Assembly (NCBI GenBank): GCA_910584375.1
Contig: CAJUAH010000007.1
Span: 104,257-168,256 of the forward strand
Length of the DNA: 64,000 bases
Source of the DNA: an uncultured Acetatifactor sp.
Lineage (GTDB): Bacteria > Bacillota > Clostridia > Lachnospirales > Lachnospiraceae
Reading direction: 5' to 3'
This document shows positions 25,420-35,590 of this stretch, in pieces; position 1 is the first letter of the stretch; each line of letters opens with the position of its first letter. The position numbers and the translations under genes were made by a program. A model generated the notes under the pieces. That model saw only the letters and a program-made list of their open reading frames with translations, was not told the DNA's origin and did not search any database.

Positions 25420-27759
25420 ATGAATATTCTGATAGATGGGCAGACTCTGGAGACCGAGGAGATCAACAGGGGAATAGGGGTATATTTCAAAAATGTGGTC
25501 ACAAATATGATCAAACAGTCCGTGGGGAATATATGGTATATAACGGTGAGCAGCGAAAAAGCCGTTTTGACACTGGATCGCTGGACCGCAGGCAGAGTGA
25601 TTCCCATAGTGGACAGGATTTTTGCACCCGGAGCAGATTATGAGAGGGAAAATGCTTTCTCCGACCGTATCAATCAGGCGGTTGCGGAGTACCGGATCGA
25701 TCGGTTTTGGTGTCCCAACCCGTTGATGGTGAATGTGCTGTTTCCCAACAAGAAGGTGAACTGCCCTTTTTATGCCACAGTATATGATTTGATCCCCTAT
25801 CTGATGCCGGTCGCCGAGTGGGAAGAACGGATCACCAGGGAGTATCACCGCAGGCTGGATTACTTAAAGAGCGTCCATCTGATCTGTATCTCGGAGGCTA
25901 CCAGGGCAGATCTGCGCCGCATTATCGGTGAGGAGATAAAGGCGGACGTCACATTGCTTGCGGCCGACCGCAATCTGTTTTATGGGGAGAGACAGGAGCA
26001 TGTGCCGGACGGCAGAGCAAGCATCGTATATACCGGAGGTTTTGACTACCGTAAGAATATGTATGGCGCGGTCAGAGCTTTTGCGGAGGCTGAGAAAGCG
26101 ATGCCGGACCTGGAAGTGACATTCTCTGTGGTGGGGAAATACAGTGCCGAAAACAAAGAGAAGATGGAACGGTATCTGGATGAGCTGGGAGTGCGCGGCA
26201 GCGTGCGCCTGACAGGTTTTCTGCCGGATGAGGAGCTGGCCCGGCTGTATCGGGAGGCGGATGTATTCTTCTTTCCGTCTTTTTATGAGGGATTTGGTCT
26301 GCCGTTGCTGGAAGCCATGCTGGGAGGGGCCTATATACTGTCCGCAGACAATTCTTCGCTGCCGGAGGTATGTGCCGGACATGCCATGCTGTGCGACGCG
26401 CACGATACGGAGGATATGGCCGGGCGCATTGTCGAGGCAGTTCGGGAATCCCTGCGGGAGAGCATGGAGTCCAAGCGTGCCAGACAGGAATATGCCGGAG
26501 GATTTACCTGGGAAAAGACGGCGGAAAAGACTTTGGCGATACTGGAAGATACCGGTGAACAGGAGTCCTTTCAGCGCAGAAAAGTTGCTCTGGTGGCTCC
26601 ATGGCCAAAGCAGCAGACGGGCATAGCAAACTATGTTTACCAGATTGTGCCCTATATGAGCAAACATTATGATATAGATCTCTTTGTGGATAATTCCATG
26701 GACAGAGACTGTGAGCTGTTGCCTTTTGAATATGGAAAACGATATACCATAGACCAACTGGAGCGGCAGTATGGCAGTTATGATGAGATCATCTTCCATA
26801 TAGGAAATTGTGTGCGGTATCACGCGAGTACTTATAAGCTTTTTGAGCGGCTTGGCGGAATTGTGGAAATCCATGATTTTGACTTGAATGCTTTCTTTTA
26901 TCATGCCTTTTACGCAACGGGGCAGAAAGAGATTTATCGGCGGGTTTTGAAAGCCGGATATGGGGAGGCGGGGGAACTTCATTTCCGAAAACTGGAGCAA
27001 AAAACGGAGAATTCCGACGGCGCAAAATTTCCGATGAGCCACGGCGTTGCCCGACAGGCCCGCAAGGTAATTGTACACAATGAGTGGTCCTATCGACAGC
27101 TGGGGCCGGATGTCCGCAAGTATCTGGTTCCGCTCGCCTGTTTTGAAACTCAAAAACCGGATGACGGCTGCGGGGTAGCAAGGGACAGGGTGCGGGAAAA
27201 GATACATTACCGGGAGGGGGAGATTGTGATAGGCTGCCTGGGATGGATGAACAGCAACAAGCGCCCACAGGTAATGATTCAGAGCCTGGTTCGGCTCCGC
27301 CAGCAGGGATATCCGGTGAAAATGGTATTCTGGGGAAATAAGGGAACCGAGGAATGCAATGCCTTAATAGAACGGGAACAGCTGCAGGAGGCGGTAGTCA
27401 TAACGGGGTATCTGGAAAGGGAGGAATATCTGGCAGGGCTGGAGCTGAGCGATATTATTCTGAATCTGCGGTATCCGACCATGGGGGAATCGTCAGCGAC
27501 TCTGTGCGAAACCATGAAAGCCGGAAAGCCGTCCCTTGTGACCGCTGTCAACCAGTATTTGGAGTTCCCGGATGACGTATGCTGGAAAGTACCATTGGGG
27601 CGGATGGAAGTGCCTGCGCTGACGGCAATGTTACAGTATATGCTGGAACATGAAGAAATGCGGGAGGCTATGGCGGAGAATGCCAGAGCCTATGCGGATC
27701 GGATATTAAACGGGGAGAATATAGCCGATTTATATGCAAGGGCGCTGGGGGACGAGTGA
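25420..27759 (+). CDS. Tandem double GT4 glycosyltransferase
   Basis: This 779-residue protein contains two GT-B enzymes in one chain. The first half (about 1-380) has YTGGFDYRKN and YEGFGLPLLEA. The second (about 388-775) begins with VALVAPWP and TGIANY, and has GWMNSNKRP and SSATLCETM in the donor region. It would add two sugars in sequence, which suits polymerising GTs in ABC-dependent systems. AGGAG lies 9 bases before ATG 25420, and the gap from the methyltransferase is 12 bases. Confidence 0.9.
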   Translation: MNILIDGQTLETEEINRGIGVYFKNVVTNMIKQSVGNIWYITVSSEKAVLTLDRWTAGRVIPIVDRIFAPGADYERENAFSDRINQAVAEYRIDRFWCPNPLMVNVLFPNKKVNCPFYATVYDLIPYLMPVAEWEERITREYHRRLDYLKSVHLICISEATRADLRRIIGEEIKADVTLLAADRNLFYGERQEHVPDGRASIVYTGGFDYRKNMYGAVRAFAEAEKAMPDLEVTFSVVGKYSAENKEKMERYLDELGVRGSVRLTGFLPDEELARLYREADVFFFPSFYEGFGLPLLEAMLGGAYILSADNSSLPEVCAGHAMLCDAHDTEDMAGRIVEAVRESLRESMESKRARQEYAGGFTWEKTAEKTLAILEDTGEQESFQRRKVALVAPWPKQQTGIANYVYQIVPYMSKHYDIDLFVDNSMDRDCELLPFEYGKRYTIDQLERQYGSYDEIIFHIGNCVRYHASTYKLFERLGGIVEIHDFDLNAFFYHAFYATGQKEIYRRVLKAGYGEAGELHFRKLEQKTENSDGAKFPMSHGVARQARKVIVHNEWSYRQLGPDVRKYLVPLACFETQKPDDGCGVARDRVREKIHYREGEIVIGCLGWMNSNKRPQVMIQSLVRLRQQGYPVKMVFWGNKGTEECNALIEREQLQEAVVITGYLEREEYLAGLELSDIILNLRYPTMGESSATLCETMKAGKPSLVTAVNQYLEFPDDVCWKVPLGRMEVPALTAMLQYMLEHEEMREAMAENARAYADRILNGENIADLYARALGDE

Positions 27760-27832
27760 TTTTACAGGCAGACTGAATATGGAGTGGCGTATGTCATGGG
27801 CGCAGACCATGATATACGGGAAAGAGGGAAGG

Positions 27833-29035
27833 ATGAAACCGATTGCGCTGGTGGTGCCGTGGTATGGGGATGATATTAAGGGAGGAGCGGAGCAGGCATG
27901 CAACTACCTGGCGCATAGCCTGCAGCGGGCCGGTGCGGACGTGGAGGTATTGACCACATGTGTCAGGGAAGCGTCGGCTGACCGCGGTAAAAATACGATG
28001 GAGGCCGGGGCGCATGTGGAGAACGGTATTTTGGTGAGACGTTTCCCGGTAAAGGCCCAGGATCTCCGTCTTTATAATCCCGCCAACTTAAAGCTGTACC
28101 GCGGCGAAAAGGTAACGCTTGAGGAAGAGCGTTATTATTATGATGAGGATATCAACAGTCCGGACATGTACCGATATATTCAGGAGCATAAGGACGTTTA
28201 CCGGTGTTTTATATTTACGCCTTATCTTTATGGCCCCAGCTATCACGGTTCCAAAGCATGTCCTGACAACTGCGTCATGGTGCCCTGCTTTCATGATGAA
28301 GGTTATGCCCACATGTCGTTGACCAAAGAAATGGCGGAGAGGATGAAGGGGCTGGCATTCCTCTCCGGGCCGGAGAGAGATCTGGCCTACACTCTGTATG
28401 ATCTCTCCAATGTGCATACGGAAGTACTGGGTACAGGTATTGATACGGATTGGCATGAGAGCTGCAGCGCTGCGAAATTCAGGGAAAAATATCAAATATA
28501 TCATGACTTCATCCTGTATGCCGGACGTAAGGATCCCGGCAAAAAAGCGGATCAGCTGCTGAATTATTTCTGCAAATATATTGCGGGAAATCCGAAGAGA
28601 GACCTGGATTTGGTGCTGATCGGCGGAGGACATATAGAGATTCCGAAAGAGTGTCAGGGCAGGGTACACGATCTGGGGTTTGTCTCTGTGGAAGATAAGC
28701 ATAACGCCTATGCCGCGTGCGCGATCCTGTGCAATCCATCACACTATGAGAGCTTTTCCATTGTGATTATGGAGGCCTGGCTGGCAAAGCGTCCGGTGCT
28801 GGTATCGGAACACTGCGCGGTCACAAAGAATTTTTGCCTGGAGACGGACGGCGGGCTCTATTTCAGGGATTATCCCGGTTTTGCCGGGACGGTGGACTAT
28901 CTGCTGGATCATCCCCAGGTAGCTGACCAGATGGGGGAAAACGGATTTGAATATGTGATAGAACATTTCACCCACGAAATGATCGCAAGGAAGTATTTAA
29001 ATTTTTTGGATGAGTGTCTGAAAGAAGAGAAATAA
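27833..29035 (+). CDS. Glycosyltransferase family 4
   Basis: This 400-residue GT-B enzyme has VVPWYGDDIKGGAE in the acceptor domain, LYAGRKDPGKK in the linker-donor region and NPSHYESFSIVIMEAW in place of the usual EGFG loop. The donor sugar is unknown. ATG 27833 follows GAGGGAAGG and starts directly at the first beta strand; longer in-frame starts add unrelated residues over the previous gene. Confidence 0.9.
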   Translation: MKPIALVVPWYGDDIKGGAEQACNYLAHSLQRAGADVEVLTTCVREASADRGKNTMEAGAHVENGILVRRFPVKAQDLRLYNPANLKLYRGEKVTLEEERYYYDEDINSPDMYRYIQEHKDVYRCFIFTPYLYGPSYHGSKACPDNCVMVPCFHDEGYAHMSLTKEMAERMKGLAFLSGPERDLAYTLYDLSNVHTEVLGTGIDTDWHESCSAAKFREKYQIYHDFILYAGRKDPGKKADQLLNYFCKYIAGNPKRDLDLVLIGGGHIEIPKECQGRVHDLGFVSVEDKHNAYAACAILCNPSHYESFSIVIMEAWLAKRPVLVSEHCAVTKNFCLETDGGLYFRDYPGFAGTVDYLLDHPQVADQMGENGFEYVIEHFTHEMIARKYLNFLDECLKEEK

Positions 29036-29049
29036 AGGAGCGCCGATAA

Positions 29050-30234
29050 ATGACAGAAGGTACATTCGGAAAGAAAATAAGAAATTCAAACCTGGAATTG
29101 TTGAGAATCCTTTGTATACTGTTTATTATAGGAGATCATTTCACCGGTCAAAGCGGAATCTATGAGGGCGGAAATATTGGCAATCATTTTTTTTATTCCG
29201 CGGTCACAAGTCTGTCAAGAGTTGCCTGCAGCGTGTTCATTATCATAAGCGCCTGGTTTTTGGTCGAAAAAGAGTTCAGGTTTAAACGAATCATACATGT
29301 CTGGCTGACGGTAGTTATGTATACGGTTCCCATCACCGTTTATTTATATGTTATCGGCATAGCGTCGAGAGGAAATATAGTCGCGGCATTTTTGCCGGTA
29401 GAACAAAGCCCTCTATGGTTTGCGGGATATTACATTGTTCTTGTATTCATAGCGCCGTTTTTAAACCTGCTCATATGCAAGGCGCCTAAAAGCGTTTTGG
29501 AATTTTTTCTGTTTATATTTTTCTGCGGACAGTGTTTATATACAACAATTACTACGGACCTTGGTTTCTTTTCCAATGATATTTGGACTCTTATTTTTTT
29601 GTATCTGCTGACAGGTTATCTGAAAAAGTATGTAATCGGGCGACCAAAGGCCGGGCGGGCATTCATTCTTTTTGGATTGGTCTGGCTTTGCCATACGGTG
29701 GGAAGAGCCATAGCAGCCAACTACGGTATGGCACTGTTGGCTGATTATTGTGAGACATACAGGGCAAGACTTCAGACTATTCCCAATTTATTGATGGCTT
29801 ATTCCATATTTTATGCCTTTTTGGGGCTGCGTATTAATTATTCAAGGATTATAAATACTCTCGCATCGGCTACGCTGGGAGTATACTGCTTTCATCAGGT
29901 GCCGGTGTGGTATACGTATCTTTGGGAACATGGATTTCGTTCGGCGGTATACAATCAAACTCTACATGGTTTAAAAAGAATGCTTTATACGCTCTGCAGT
30001 ATTCTGGCGGTTTGGATTATAGGAACCATGATTGAACTGATCAGAACTAAAATGGCGTCTCTGTTGATAGAAGACAGGAAATATTGCGTCAATTTCTGCA
30101 GGAAAATAGACGCTTGTATGAATGGTGATGAATCAAAAGAAAACAAGGGGAAGAATAAAAAAATATTGGCTGCAATTGCGGCGGTGTGCTCCATTTATTT
30201 TCTGCTGCTGCGAATATATGCATTGGGATTTTGA
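29050..30234 (+). CDS. Membrane acyltransferase (acyltransferase family 3)
   Basis: This 394-residue protein is predicted to have about ten membrane helices and begins SNLELLRILCILFIIGDH, the arrangement of OafA/WecH-type family 3 acyltransferases in which the His at the end of helix 1 is catalytic. It would O-acetylate or otherwise acylate a sugar of the polymer. The C-terminal 60 residues are charged, then end in a last hydrophobic stretch. AAGGAG precedes the ATG. Confidence 0.87.
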   Translation: MTEGTFGKKIRNSNLELLRILCILFIIGDHFTGQSGIYEGGNIGNHFFYSAVTSLSRVACSVFIIISAWFLVEKEFRFKRIIHVWLTVVMYTVPITVYLYVIGIASRGNIVAAFLPVEQSPLWFAGYYIVLVFIAPFLNLLICKAPKSVLEFFLFIFFCGQCLYTTITTDLGFFSNDIWTLIFLYLLTGYLKKYVIGRPKAGRAFILFGLVWLCHTVGRAIAANYGMALLADYCETYRARLQTIPNLLMAYSIFYAFLGLRINYSRIINTLASATLGVYCFHQVPVWYTYLWEHGFRSAVYNQTLHGLKRMLYTLCSILAVWIIGTMIELIRTKMASLLIEDRKYCVNFCRKIDACMNGDESKENKGKNKKILAAIAAVCSIYFLLLRIYALGF

Positions 30235-30245
30235 ATTCCCCAACC

Positions 30246-30309
30246 GGGGCATATGCCGTCTTCTTCTTGAACTTACGGTTTAAACATGATAGAGTATGGC
30301 TATATGTAT
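30246..30309 (+). repeat. Diverged 64-base intergenic block, copy B
   Basis: This is the partner of 21554-21617, 45 of 64 positions identical without gaps. It includes a short perfect palindrome GGCATATGCC (30248-30257 region) and the promoter at 30267-30295. It lies in the 199-base gap between the acyltransferase and a DUF4214 gene. Confidence 0.55.
30267..30295 (+). promoter_or_regulatory. Promoter before the fifth DUF4214 gene
   Basis: TTGAAC (30267-30272) and TAGAGT (30290-30295) have a 17-base spacer. The arrangement and surrounding bases match the promoter at 21575-21603. The leader to ATG 30434 would be about 130 bases, in which I see no other gene. Confidence 0.45.
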
Positions 30310-30433
30310 CTTTATGGCAGAATCGGAATATACAATATGCACAATTCGGTACTGGCAAATTTATAGTTTCGCAAATGCCGGGTATATGATGCATGGGAAA
30401 GGAAGAATATAAAATAATGGACAGGAGATTTTT

Positions 30434-31777
30434 ATGTGCAGGAATGTGAAAAGACTAATTATGGGTTTTGCTTTGATGTGTATTACTGCATGGATAAGCG
30501 TCTCACAGGTGCAGGCGTCCAGATGGGACGGTTATGACACTACTGTTATCTCTACCGGTGAAGTGCTTGAGGAAAGCTCAAATATTTCAGCGGAAGAGGG
30601 ATTGGTGCGCGCAGGCAAAGACTATATCAGTATCACAGAGGAAGAAGCCTATGAGGCAATCTTAGCCCTGGCCTCCGATTACCCGGAGGGAATGACCTGG
30701 ACCAACGATACCCCACCCACATATTGGAGCAATATATACATAAACAATGTACATCAGGGCGGCCGCGGGTGCCATGGTTTTGCGCTTGTTATATCAGACA
30801 AAGTGTTTGACCATAATCCCACCAGACAATATGAGGATTATACGCAGCTGAGAGTAGGCGACGTCCTCAGGATTAACAATAACTCCCATACGGTGGTGGT
30901 ACTCGAAGACCACTTGGACGAAGGGTATATTGTGGTCACGGAAGGAAATTATAACAGCAGTATCCACTGGGGTCGAAGAATAAGCAGGAACTCTCTGGAT
31001 ACGGGATTTGTATATGGACTTAGCCGTTATGTGGACGATAACAGGGAGCGGGTGTGGGAATTTGTGAAACGTATGTATGAGGTGGCCCTGGAGCGTACTG
31101 CGGATAAGAAGGAGTTGAAATACTGGACAGATCAGCTTGTATACCATGAGAGCGATGGGGCCGACGTTGCGAAGGGTTTTATTATGGGTGATGAGCTGGC
31201 CGGTAAAAATCTGGATAATGAGCGCTATGTGGACATGCTGTATAGAACTTTTTTCAACCGTGAGGCAGGGAATGAAGAGATCAGGTACTGGGCTGAAAAG
31301 CTGGAAACGGGACACAGCCGGTATTATATATTCTGCGGATTTGCCAATTCGGGTGAGTTTGACAGGCTCTGTGCCGAATACGGTATTCTGCGCGGGTATC
31401 TGGAACAGCCGGAAGAGGTGGTCGTAACACAGGGGATCAATGACTTTGTCAAACGGAATTATGAACTGGTGCTGGAACGCAGCAGTTACGCGGAGGAAGA
31501 GATTCGATACTGGGGAGACAAGATTGCCCGGGGGGAGATGACTCCGGAGACTGTGGCGATGCAGTTCTTTTTCTCGGATGAATACATTGGGAAACATAAG
31601 TCTGATGCGGAATATATTTACACTCTATACAGAACTTTTCTGGATCGTGAGCCGGAGGAAGCCGGTATGCGCTATTATAAGCAGGCAATCGTGGACGGAG
31701 CATCGCGGGAAGAATTGCTGGTGAGATTTTCCAGATCCCCTGAGTTTCAGAATATTATGAAAGGATTCGGCTTATGA
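30434..31777 (+). CDS. Secreted papain-fold-like protein with DUF4214 modules
   Basis: This 447-residue protein has a signal peptide (cleavage after VQA, about residue 32). A domain of about 150 residues has Cys and His in a papain-fold order: GCHGFA near residue 116, then LRVGDVLRI and SHTVVVLEDH, then TEGN. That layout resembles CHAP/NlpC-like amidases, although no family is certain. Four DUF4214 half-repeats fill about 205-447. It may cut cell-wall peptides or amide bonds. AGGAGA upstream supports ATG 30434. Confidence 0.75.
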   Translation: MCRNVKRLIMGFALMCITAWISVSQVQASRWDGYDTTVISTGEVLEESSNISAEEGLVRAGKDYISITEEEAYEAILALASDYPEGMTWTNDTPPTYWSNIYINNVHQGGRGCHGFALVISDKVFDHNPTRQYEDYTQLRVGDVLRINNNSHTVVVLEDHLDEGYIVVTEGNYNSSIHWGRRISRNSLDTGFVYGLSRYVDDNRERVWEFVKRMYEVALERTADKKELKYWTDQLVYHESDGADVAKGFIMGDELAGKNLDNERYVDMLYRTFFNREAGNEEIRYWAEKLETGHSRYYIFCGFANSGEFDRLCAEYGILRGYLEQPEEVVVTQGINDFVKRNYELVLERSSYAEEEIRYWGDKIARGEMTPETVAMQFFFSDEYIGKHKSDAEYIYTLYRTFLDREPEEAGMRYYKQAIVDGASREELLVRFSRSPEFQNIMKGFGL

Positions 31778-33423
31778 AAAGTCAGGCCTTCTATATAAGT
31801 ATCCATAGAAAACTGGTGCTGATGGCATATATCTACCTGTCGTTACCGATGGTTATTTTCCTGCTGGGATGGTGTCGGCCGCTGATTGGCGTTCCGCTGG
31901 CCGGTGTGTGTGTCTGGTCGCTGATTCTGAGTTATCGCGGGAGGGAGTATATTGAGCTGGACTGGAAACCAACCATGGCCGATAAATGGAAACTCATAAC
32001 AATAGCGGCAGTTATTTTTGCGTGGGTGGCGCTGTCAGGGATTGGCGGGTATGTGTGGCAGAATGGGGATCATGCGTGGCGAAACAGGATACTTCAGATC
32101 TTGAGCGACTATGAGTGGCCGCCCGCTGTCGAGGAGAGAGGGCTTACCTATTATATTGGAACCTGGCTGCCGGCGGCACTGATCGGAAGGGAACTGGGTG
32201 TGGACAAAGCGCACACCGCTCTTTTTATCTGGGTATTGCTGGGTGTGTGCCTGGTATATGCCCTGATTTGTGTCTGGAGAAGAAAGATTGTCTTTTGGCC
32301 ATTGGTGATACTGATTTTTTTCAGTGGCCTGGATATCGTCGGCTCCAATATTTTTGCGGAAGGCGCGATACGTATTTTTGATGCAGATCATTTGGAATGG
32401 TGGGTTCCCAGACATCCATATGAACTTCAATATTCATCCATCACCACACAACTATACTGGGTCTTTAATCAGGCGGTTCCGGTATGGCTGGCGATAATGC
32501 TTATATTTATGGATGAATCCCCCAAAAATATGATATGGGTAAGTTCTCTGGTTGCTATTACGTCTACTCTGCCGCTTATTGGATTGGTTCCGATCATGGT
32601 TTATTTTATGTTTCGGCGATCCAAATGGCAGAAACCGGAAAGCTTAACACAGGGATGGAAAATGGTGTCAGGCAATATGGCCAGTTTCCAGAATCTGGCT
32701 GGAGGCGGGAGCGTTCTTACGATCTCTTTTCTGTATCTGATTGGAAATAATAATTTTGATATCAGTTCTGCCGTCGATGGGAAGGGCGCCGCGCGTCTGT
32801 CCGTATGGCTGCCCTGGATTCTTCTCCTGACAGCCGTGGCAGCACTGTTGCTGCTGGGGACACTGGTGATATGGGTATTTGAAAAAGAGAGAGGGATTAT
32901 CCTGCGGAACGCAGTATATTTAACGGCGGCGCTTGCTCTGGGTATCCTGTTTCTGGTAGCCCTGGGGACGGAGAAAGCCGGAGAAAACCATGTCTACAGG
33001 CTGGCCTGCACGACACTGTTTGTACTGCTGGAGGTGGGTATATATCTGTGTTTGCTATTTAAGGATGTTGAGGACAAAGGGCTGTTCAATGTGGTTGCGA
33101 TCAGCCTGATGGCGATTCCGTTTATCAGGATCGGCGCCACGGGCGATTTCTGCATGCGCGCATCCATTCCCGGCCTGTTTATCGTGATGCTCTGGTGTAT
33201 GGAAACACTTAGTAAAAAGAGAAAGACTCTCCGGATTGCCATACTGATAATATGTCTGGCCGTCGGTGCGGTGACACCGATTCATGAGATGAAACGTACG
33301 CTGGTAAATAGCCGGGACGGCTATGTCATCGAGATGGTGGAGGACGAAAGAATCATGAACGCCGCCAACTTTTCAGGCAGTCTGGATACATTTTTCTGGC
33401 GGTACATAGCCAGGAAAAAATAG
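31774..33423 (+). CDS. Polytopic membrane protein, probable GT-C glycosyltransferase
   Basis: This 549-residue protein has about twelve predicted membrane helices. A loop after the third helix holds NGDHAWRNR and LTYYIGTWLPA, an acidic first-loop motif like those in GT-C enzymes that use polyprenyl-phosphate sugars outside the membrane. No family can be named with certainty. Its start overlaps the stop of the DUF4214 gene by 4 bases, so the two are translationally coupled. Confidence 0.6.
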   Translation: MKSQAFYISIHRKLVLMAYIYLSLPMVIFLLGWCRPLIGVPLAGVCVWSLILSYRGREYIELDWKPTMADKWKLITIAAVIFAWVALSGIGGYVWQNGDHAWRNRILQILSDYEWPPAVEERGLTYYIGTWLPAALIGRELGVDKAHTALFIWVLLGVCLVYALICVWRRKIVFWPLVILIFFSGLDIVGSNIFAEGAIRIFDADHLEWWVPRHPYELQYSSITTQLYWVFNQAVPVWLAIMLIFMDESPKNMIWVSSLVAITSTLPLIGLVPIMVYFMFRRSKWQKPESLTQGWKMVSGNMASFQNLAGGGSVLTISFLYLIGNNNFDISSAVDGKGAARLSVWLPWILLLTAVAALLLLGTLVIWVFEKERGIILRNAVYLTAALALGILFLVALGTEKAGENHVYRLACTTLFVLLEVGIYLCLLFKDVEDKGLFNVVAISLMAIPFIRIGATGDFCMRASIPGLFIVMLWCMETLSKKRKTLRIAILIICLAVGAVTPIHEMKRTLVNSRDGYVIEMVEDERIMNAANFSGSLDTFFWRYIARKK

Positions 33424-33436
33424 GAGGGAAGAGTTT

Positions 33437-34216
33437 ATGAAGGTAGTGATCTTAGCCGGGGGATACGGATCCCGAATCAGCGAGGAAAGCCATTTAAAAC
33501 CCAAGCCCATGATCGAGATCGGGGAGAAACCCATACTGTGGCATATCATGAAAGAGTATTCCCACTACGGATTTTACGAATTTATCATCTGCTGCGGCTA
33601 TAAGCAGCATGTGATTAAGGAATGGTTTGCCGATTATTATCTGCACAACAGCGACGTGACGTTTGACTTTTCGCAGGAAAATAAGATGACGGTTCACAAC
33701 AATGTGTCCGAGCCCTGGAAAGTCACGCTGGTGGACACGGGGCTGGACACTATGACCGGAGGACGGATCAAACGGGTGCAGCGCTACATCGGCGACGAGA
33801 CCTTTATGATGACCTACGGGGACGGCGTGGCCGATATAGACATGCGCGAGCTGTTGGCATTTCACCGATCCCACGGCAAGATCGCGACATTGACAGCGGT
33901 GTCCCTGGAGCAGCGTTTCGGGGTGCTGGATATAGAAAAGGACGATACCATCTCTTCTTTCCGGGAAAAAAAGAGAAAAGACAGCAACCGCATCAATGTG
34001 GGCTATATGGTGCTGGAACCTGCCATATTTGACTATATCGAGGGGGACATGACCGTATTGGAAAAGACGCCCCTGGAGAGACTGGCAGGGGAGGGACAGA
34101 TTGCCGCCTACCGCCACGACGGGTACTGGCAGTGCATGGATACAAAGAGGGAGATGGACAAGCTGAACGCGCTGTGGGCGTCCGGCCAGGCTCCCTGGAA
34201 GGTGTGGGAGGATTGA
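33437..34216 (+). CDS. rfbF: Glucose-1-phosphate cytidylyltransferase
   Basis: This 259-residue protein has the nucleotidyltransferase start LAGGYGSRISEES, then KPKPMIEIG, IICCGYKQ and TYGDGVAD in the RfbF order and at the family length. It makes CDP-glucose from glucose 1-phosphate and CTP, the first step toward CDP-3,6-dideoxyhexoses. It heads a five-gene cassette. GGAGGGAAGAG precedes the ATG. Confidence 0.95.
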   Translation: MKVVILAGGYGSRISEESHLKPKPMIEIGEKPILWHIMKEYSHYGFYEFIICCGYKQHVIKEWFADYYLHNSDVTFDFSQENKMTVHNNVSEPWKVTLVDTGLDTMTGGRIKRVQRYIGDETFMMTYGDGVADIDMRELLAFHRSHGKIATLTAVSLEQRFGVLDIEKDDTISSFREKKRKDSNRINVGYMVLEPAIFDYIEGDMTVLEKTPLERLAGEGQIAAYRHDGYWQCMDTKREMDKLNALWASGQAPWKVWED

Positions 34217-34223
34217 TTGGAAT

Positions 34224-35567
34224 ATGTTTGAAGGCAGGACGGAGGAACAGGCAAGAGAGGCAATCTTGCAGTCGGTGCAGGAATATTATGAGAGATACCA
34301 TCAAAATAGCGACGCGTATACAGAGGGGCAGCGCATTCCCTATGCCGCCCGGACCTACGACGGGGAGGAGATGCGCTATCTGGTGGACAGCGCGCTGGAA
34401 TTCTGGCTGACTGCCGGGCGGTACACGGAGCAGTTTGAGAAGGAACTGGCGGCTTATCTGGGCATACGGTTCTGCTCGCTGGTCAATTCCGGCTCCTCGG
34501 CCAATCTGCTGGCGTTCATGGCTCTGACTTCGCCGCTTTTGGGGGAGCGCCGGATATGCAGGGGAGACGAGGTCATCACCGTGGCGGCGGGATTCCCCAC
34601 CACGGTGACGCCCATCATCCAGTACGGGGCGGTGCCGGTGTTTGTGGATGTGACGATCCCGGAGTACAATATAGACCCGGACATGCTGGAGGCGGCATAT
34701 TCCGAGAGGACGAAAGCGGTGATGCTGGCGCACACGCTGGGCAATCCCTTTCCCCTCCGGCAGGTGAAGGAATTCTGCGACAGGCACGGCCTGTGGCTGG
34801 TGGAGGACAACTGCGACGCCCTGGGGAGCAGATACCGGCTGGCGGGAGAGGAGCGGTATACGGGTACGGTGGGCGATATCGGCACCTCCAGCTTTTATCC
34901 CCCCCACCATATGACCATGGGGGAGGGAGGAGCCGTCTACACGGACAATCCCCTGCTGCACAGGATCATCCGCTCTTTCCGGGACTGGGGCCGGGACTGC
35001 ATGTGTCCTCCCGGCCGGGACGGCATTTGCGGCAGACGGTTTGAGGGGCAGTACGGAGAACTGCCCCGGGGCTACGACCATAAGTATGTGTACTCCCATT
35101 TCGGATACAACCTGAAGGCCACCGATATGCAGGCGGCCGTGGGCTGCGCCCAGCTCAAAAAGCTGCCGGACTTTGTGGCCAGGAGGCGGGAGAACCATGC
35201 ATCGCTGTATCGGCTGCTGGAACCGGTATCGGACCGCCTGATTCTGCCGGAGGCCACGGAAGGCTCGGCTCCCAGTTGGTTCGGGTTTCTGCTCACCTGC
35301 CGGGAAGGGGTGGACAGGGAGAGGCTGGTTCCCTATATTGAGAGCAGGGGAATACAGACCCGGATGCTGTTTGCGGGCAATCTGACCCGGCATCCCTGCT
35401 TTGACCAGATGCGCAGTGCAGGCGAGGGCTACCGGGTGGTGGGCAGTCTGGAGACGACGGACCGGATCATGCGGGACTCCTTCTGGGTGGGCGTATATCC
35501 GGGCATGACGCAGGAGCGAATCGCCTATATGGCGAAAACCATTTCCGAGGCCGTGGGAAAGGACTGA
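34224..35567 (+). CDS. rfbH: CDP-4-keto-6-deoxyglucose 3-dehydrase
   Basis: This 447-residue protein belongs to the DegT/DnrJ/EryC1 fold but shows the RfbH (E1) hallmark: where aminotransferases have the PLP lysine, the motif reads HHMTMGEGG (H228/H229). E1 removes the C3 hydroxyl of CDP-4-keto-6-deoxyglucose using PMP and, normally, an iron-sulfur reductase partner (E3, RfbI/DdhD). No E3 gene is present in the window. It lies 8 bases after rfbF. Confidence 0.94.
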   Translation: MFEGRTEEQAREAILQSVQEYYERYHQNSDAYTEGQRIPYAARTYDGEEMRYLVDSALEFWLTAGRYTEQFEKELAAYLGIRFCSLVNSGSSANLLAFMALTSPLLGERRICRGDEVITVAAGFPTTVTPIIQYGAVPVFVDVTIPEYNIDPDMLEAAYSERTKAVMLAHTLGNPFPLRQVKEFCDRHGLWLVEDNCDALGSRYRLAGEERYTGTVGDIGTSSFYPPHHMTMGEGGAVYTDNPLLHRIIRSFRDWGRDCMCPPGRDGICGRRFEGQYGELPRGYDHKYVYSHFGYNLKATDMQAAVGCAQLKKLPDFVARRRENHASLYRLLEPVSDRLILPEATEGSAPSWFGFLLTCREGVDRERLVPYIESRGIQTRMLFAGNLTRHPCFDQMRSAGEGYRVVGSLETTDRIMRDSFWVGVYPGMTQERIAYMAKTISEAVGKD

Positions 35568-35590
35568 GCCGCGGCGGCAAAGGGGGTATT

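Noticed and set aside
33993..35393. Long open frame on the - strand (466 codons)
   Set aside because: It is antisense to rfbF and rfbH, which have firm family motifs; its composition is that of a shadow frame.
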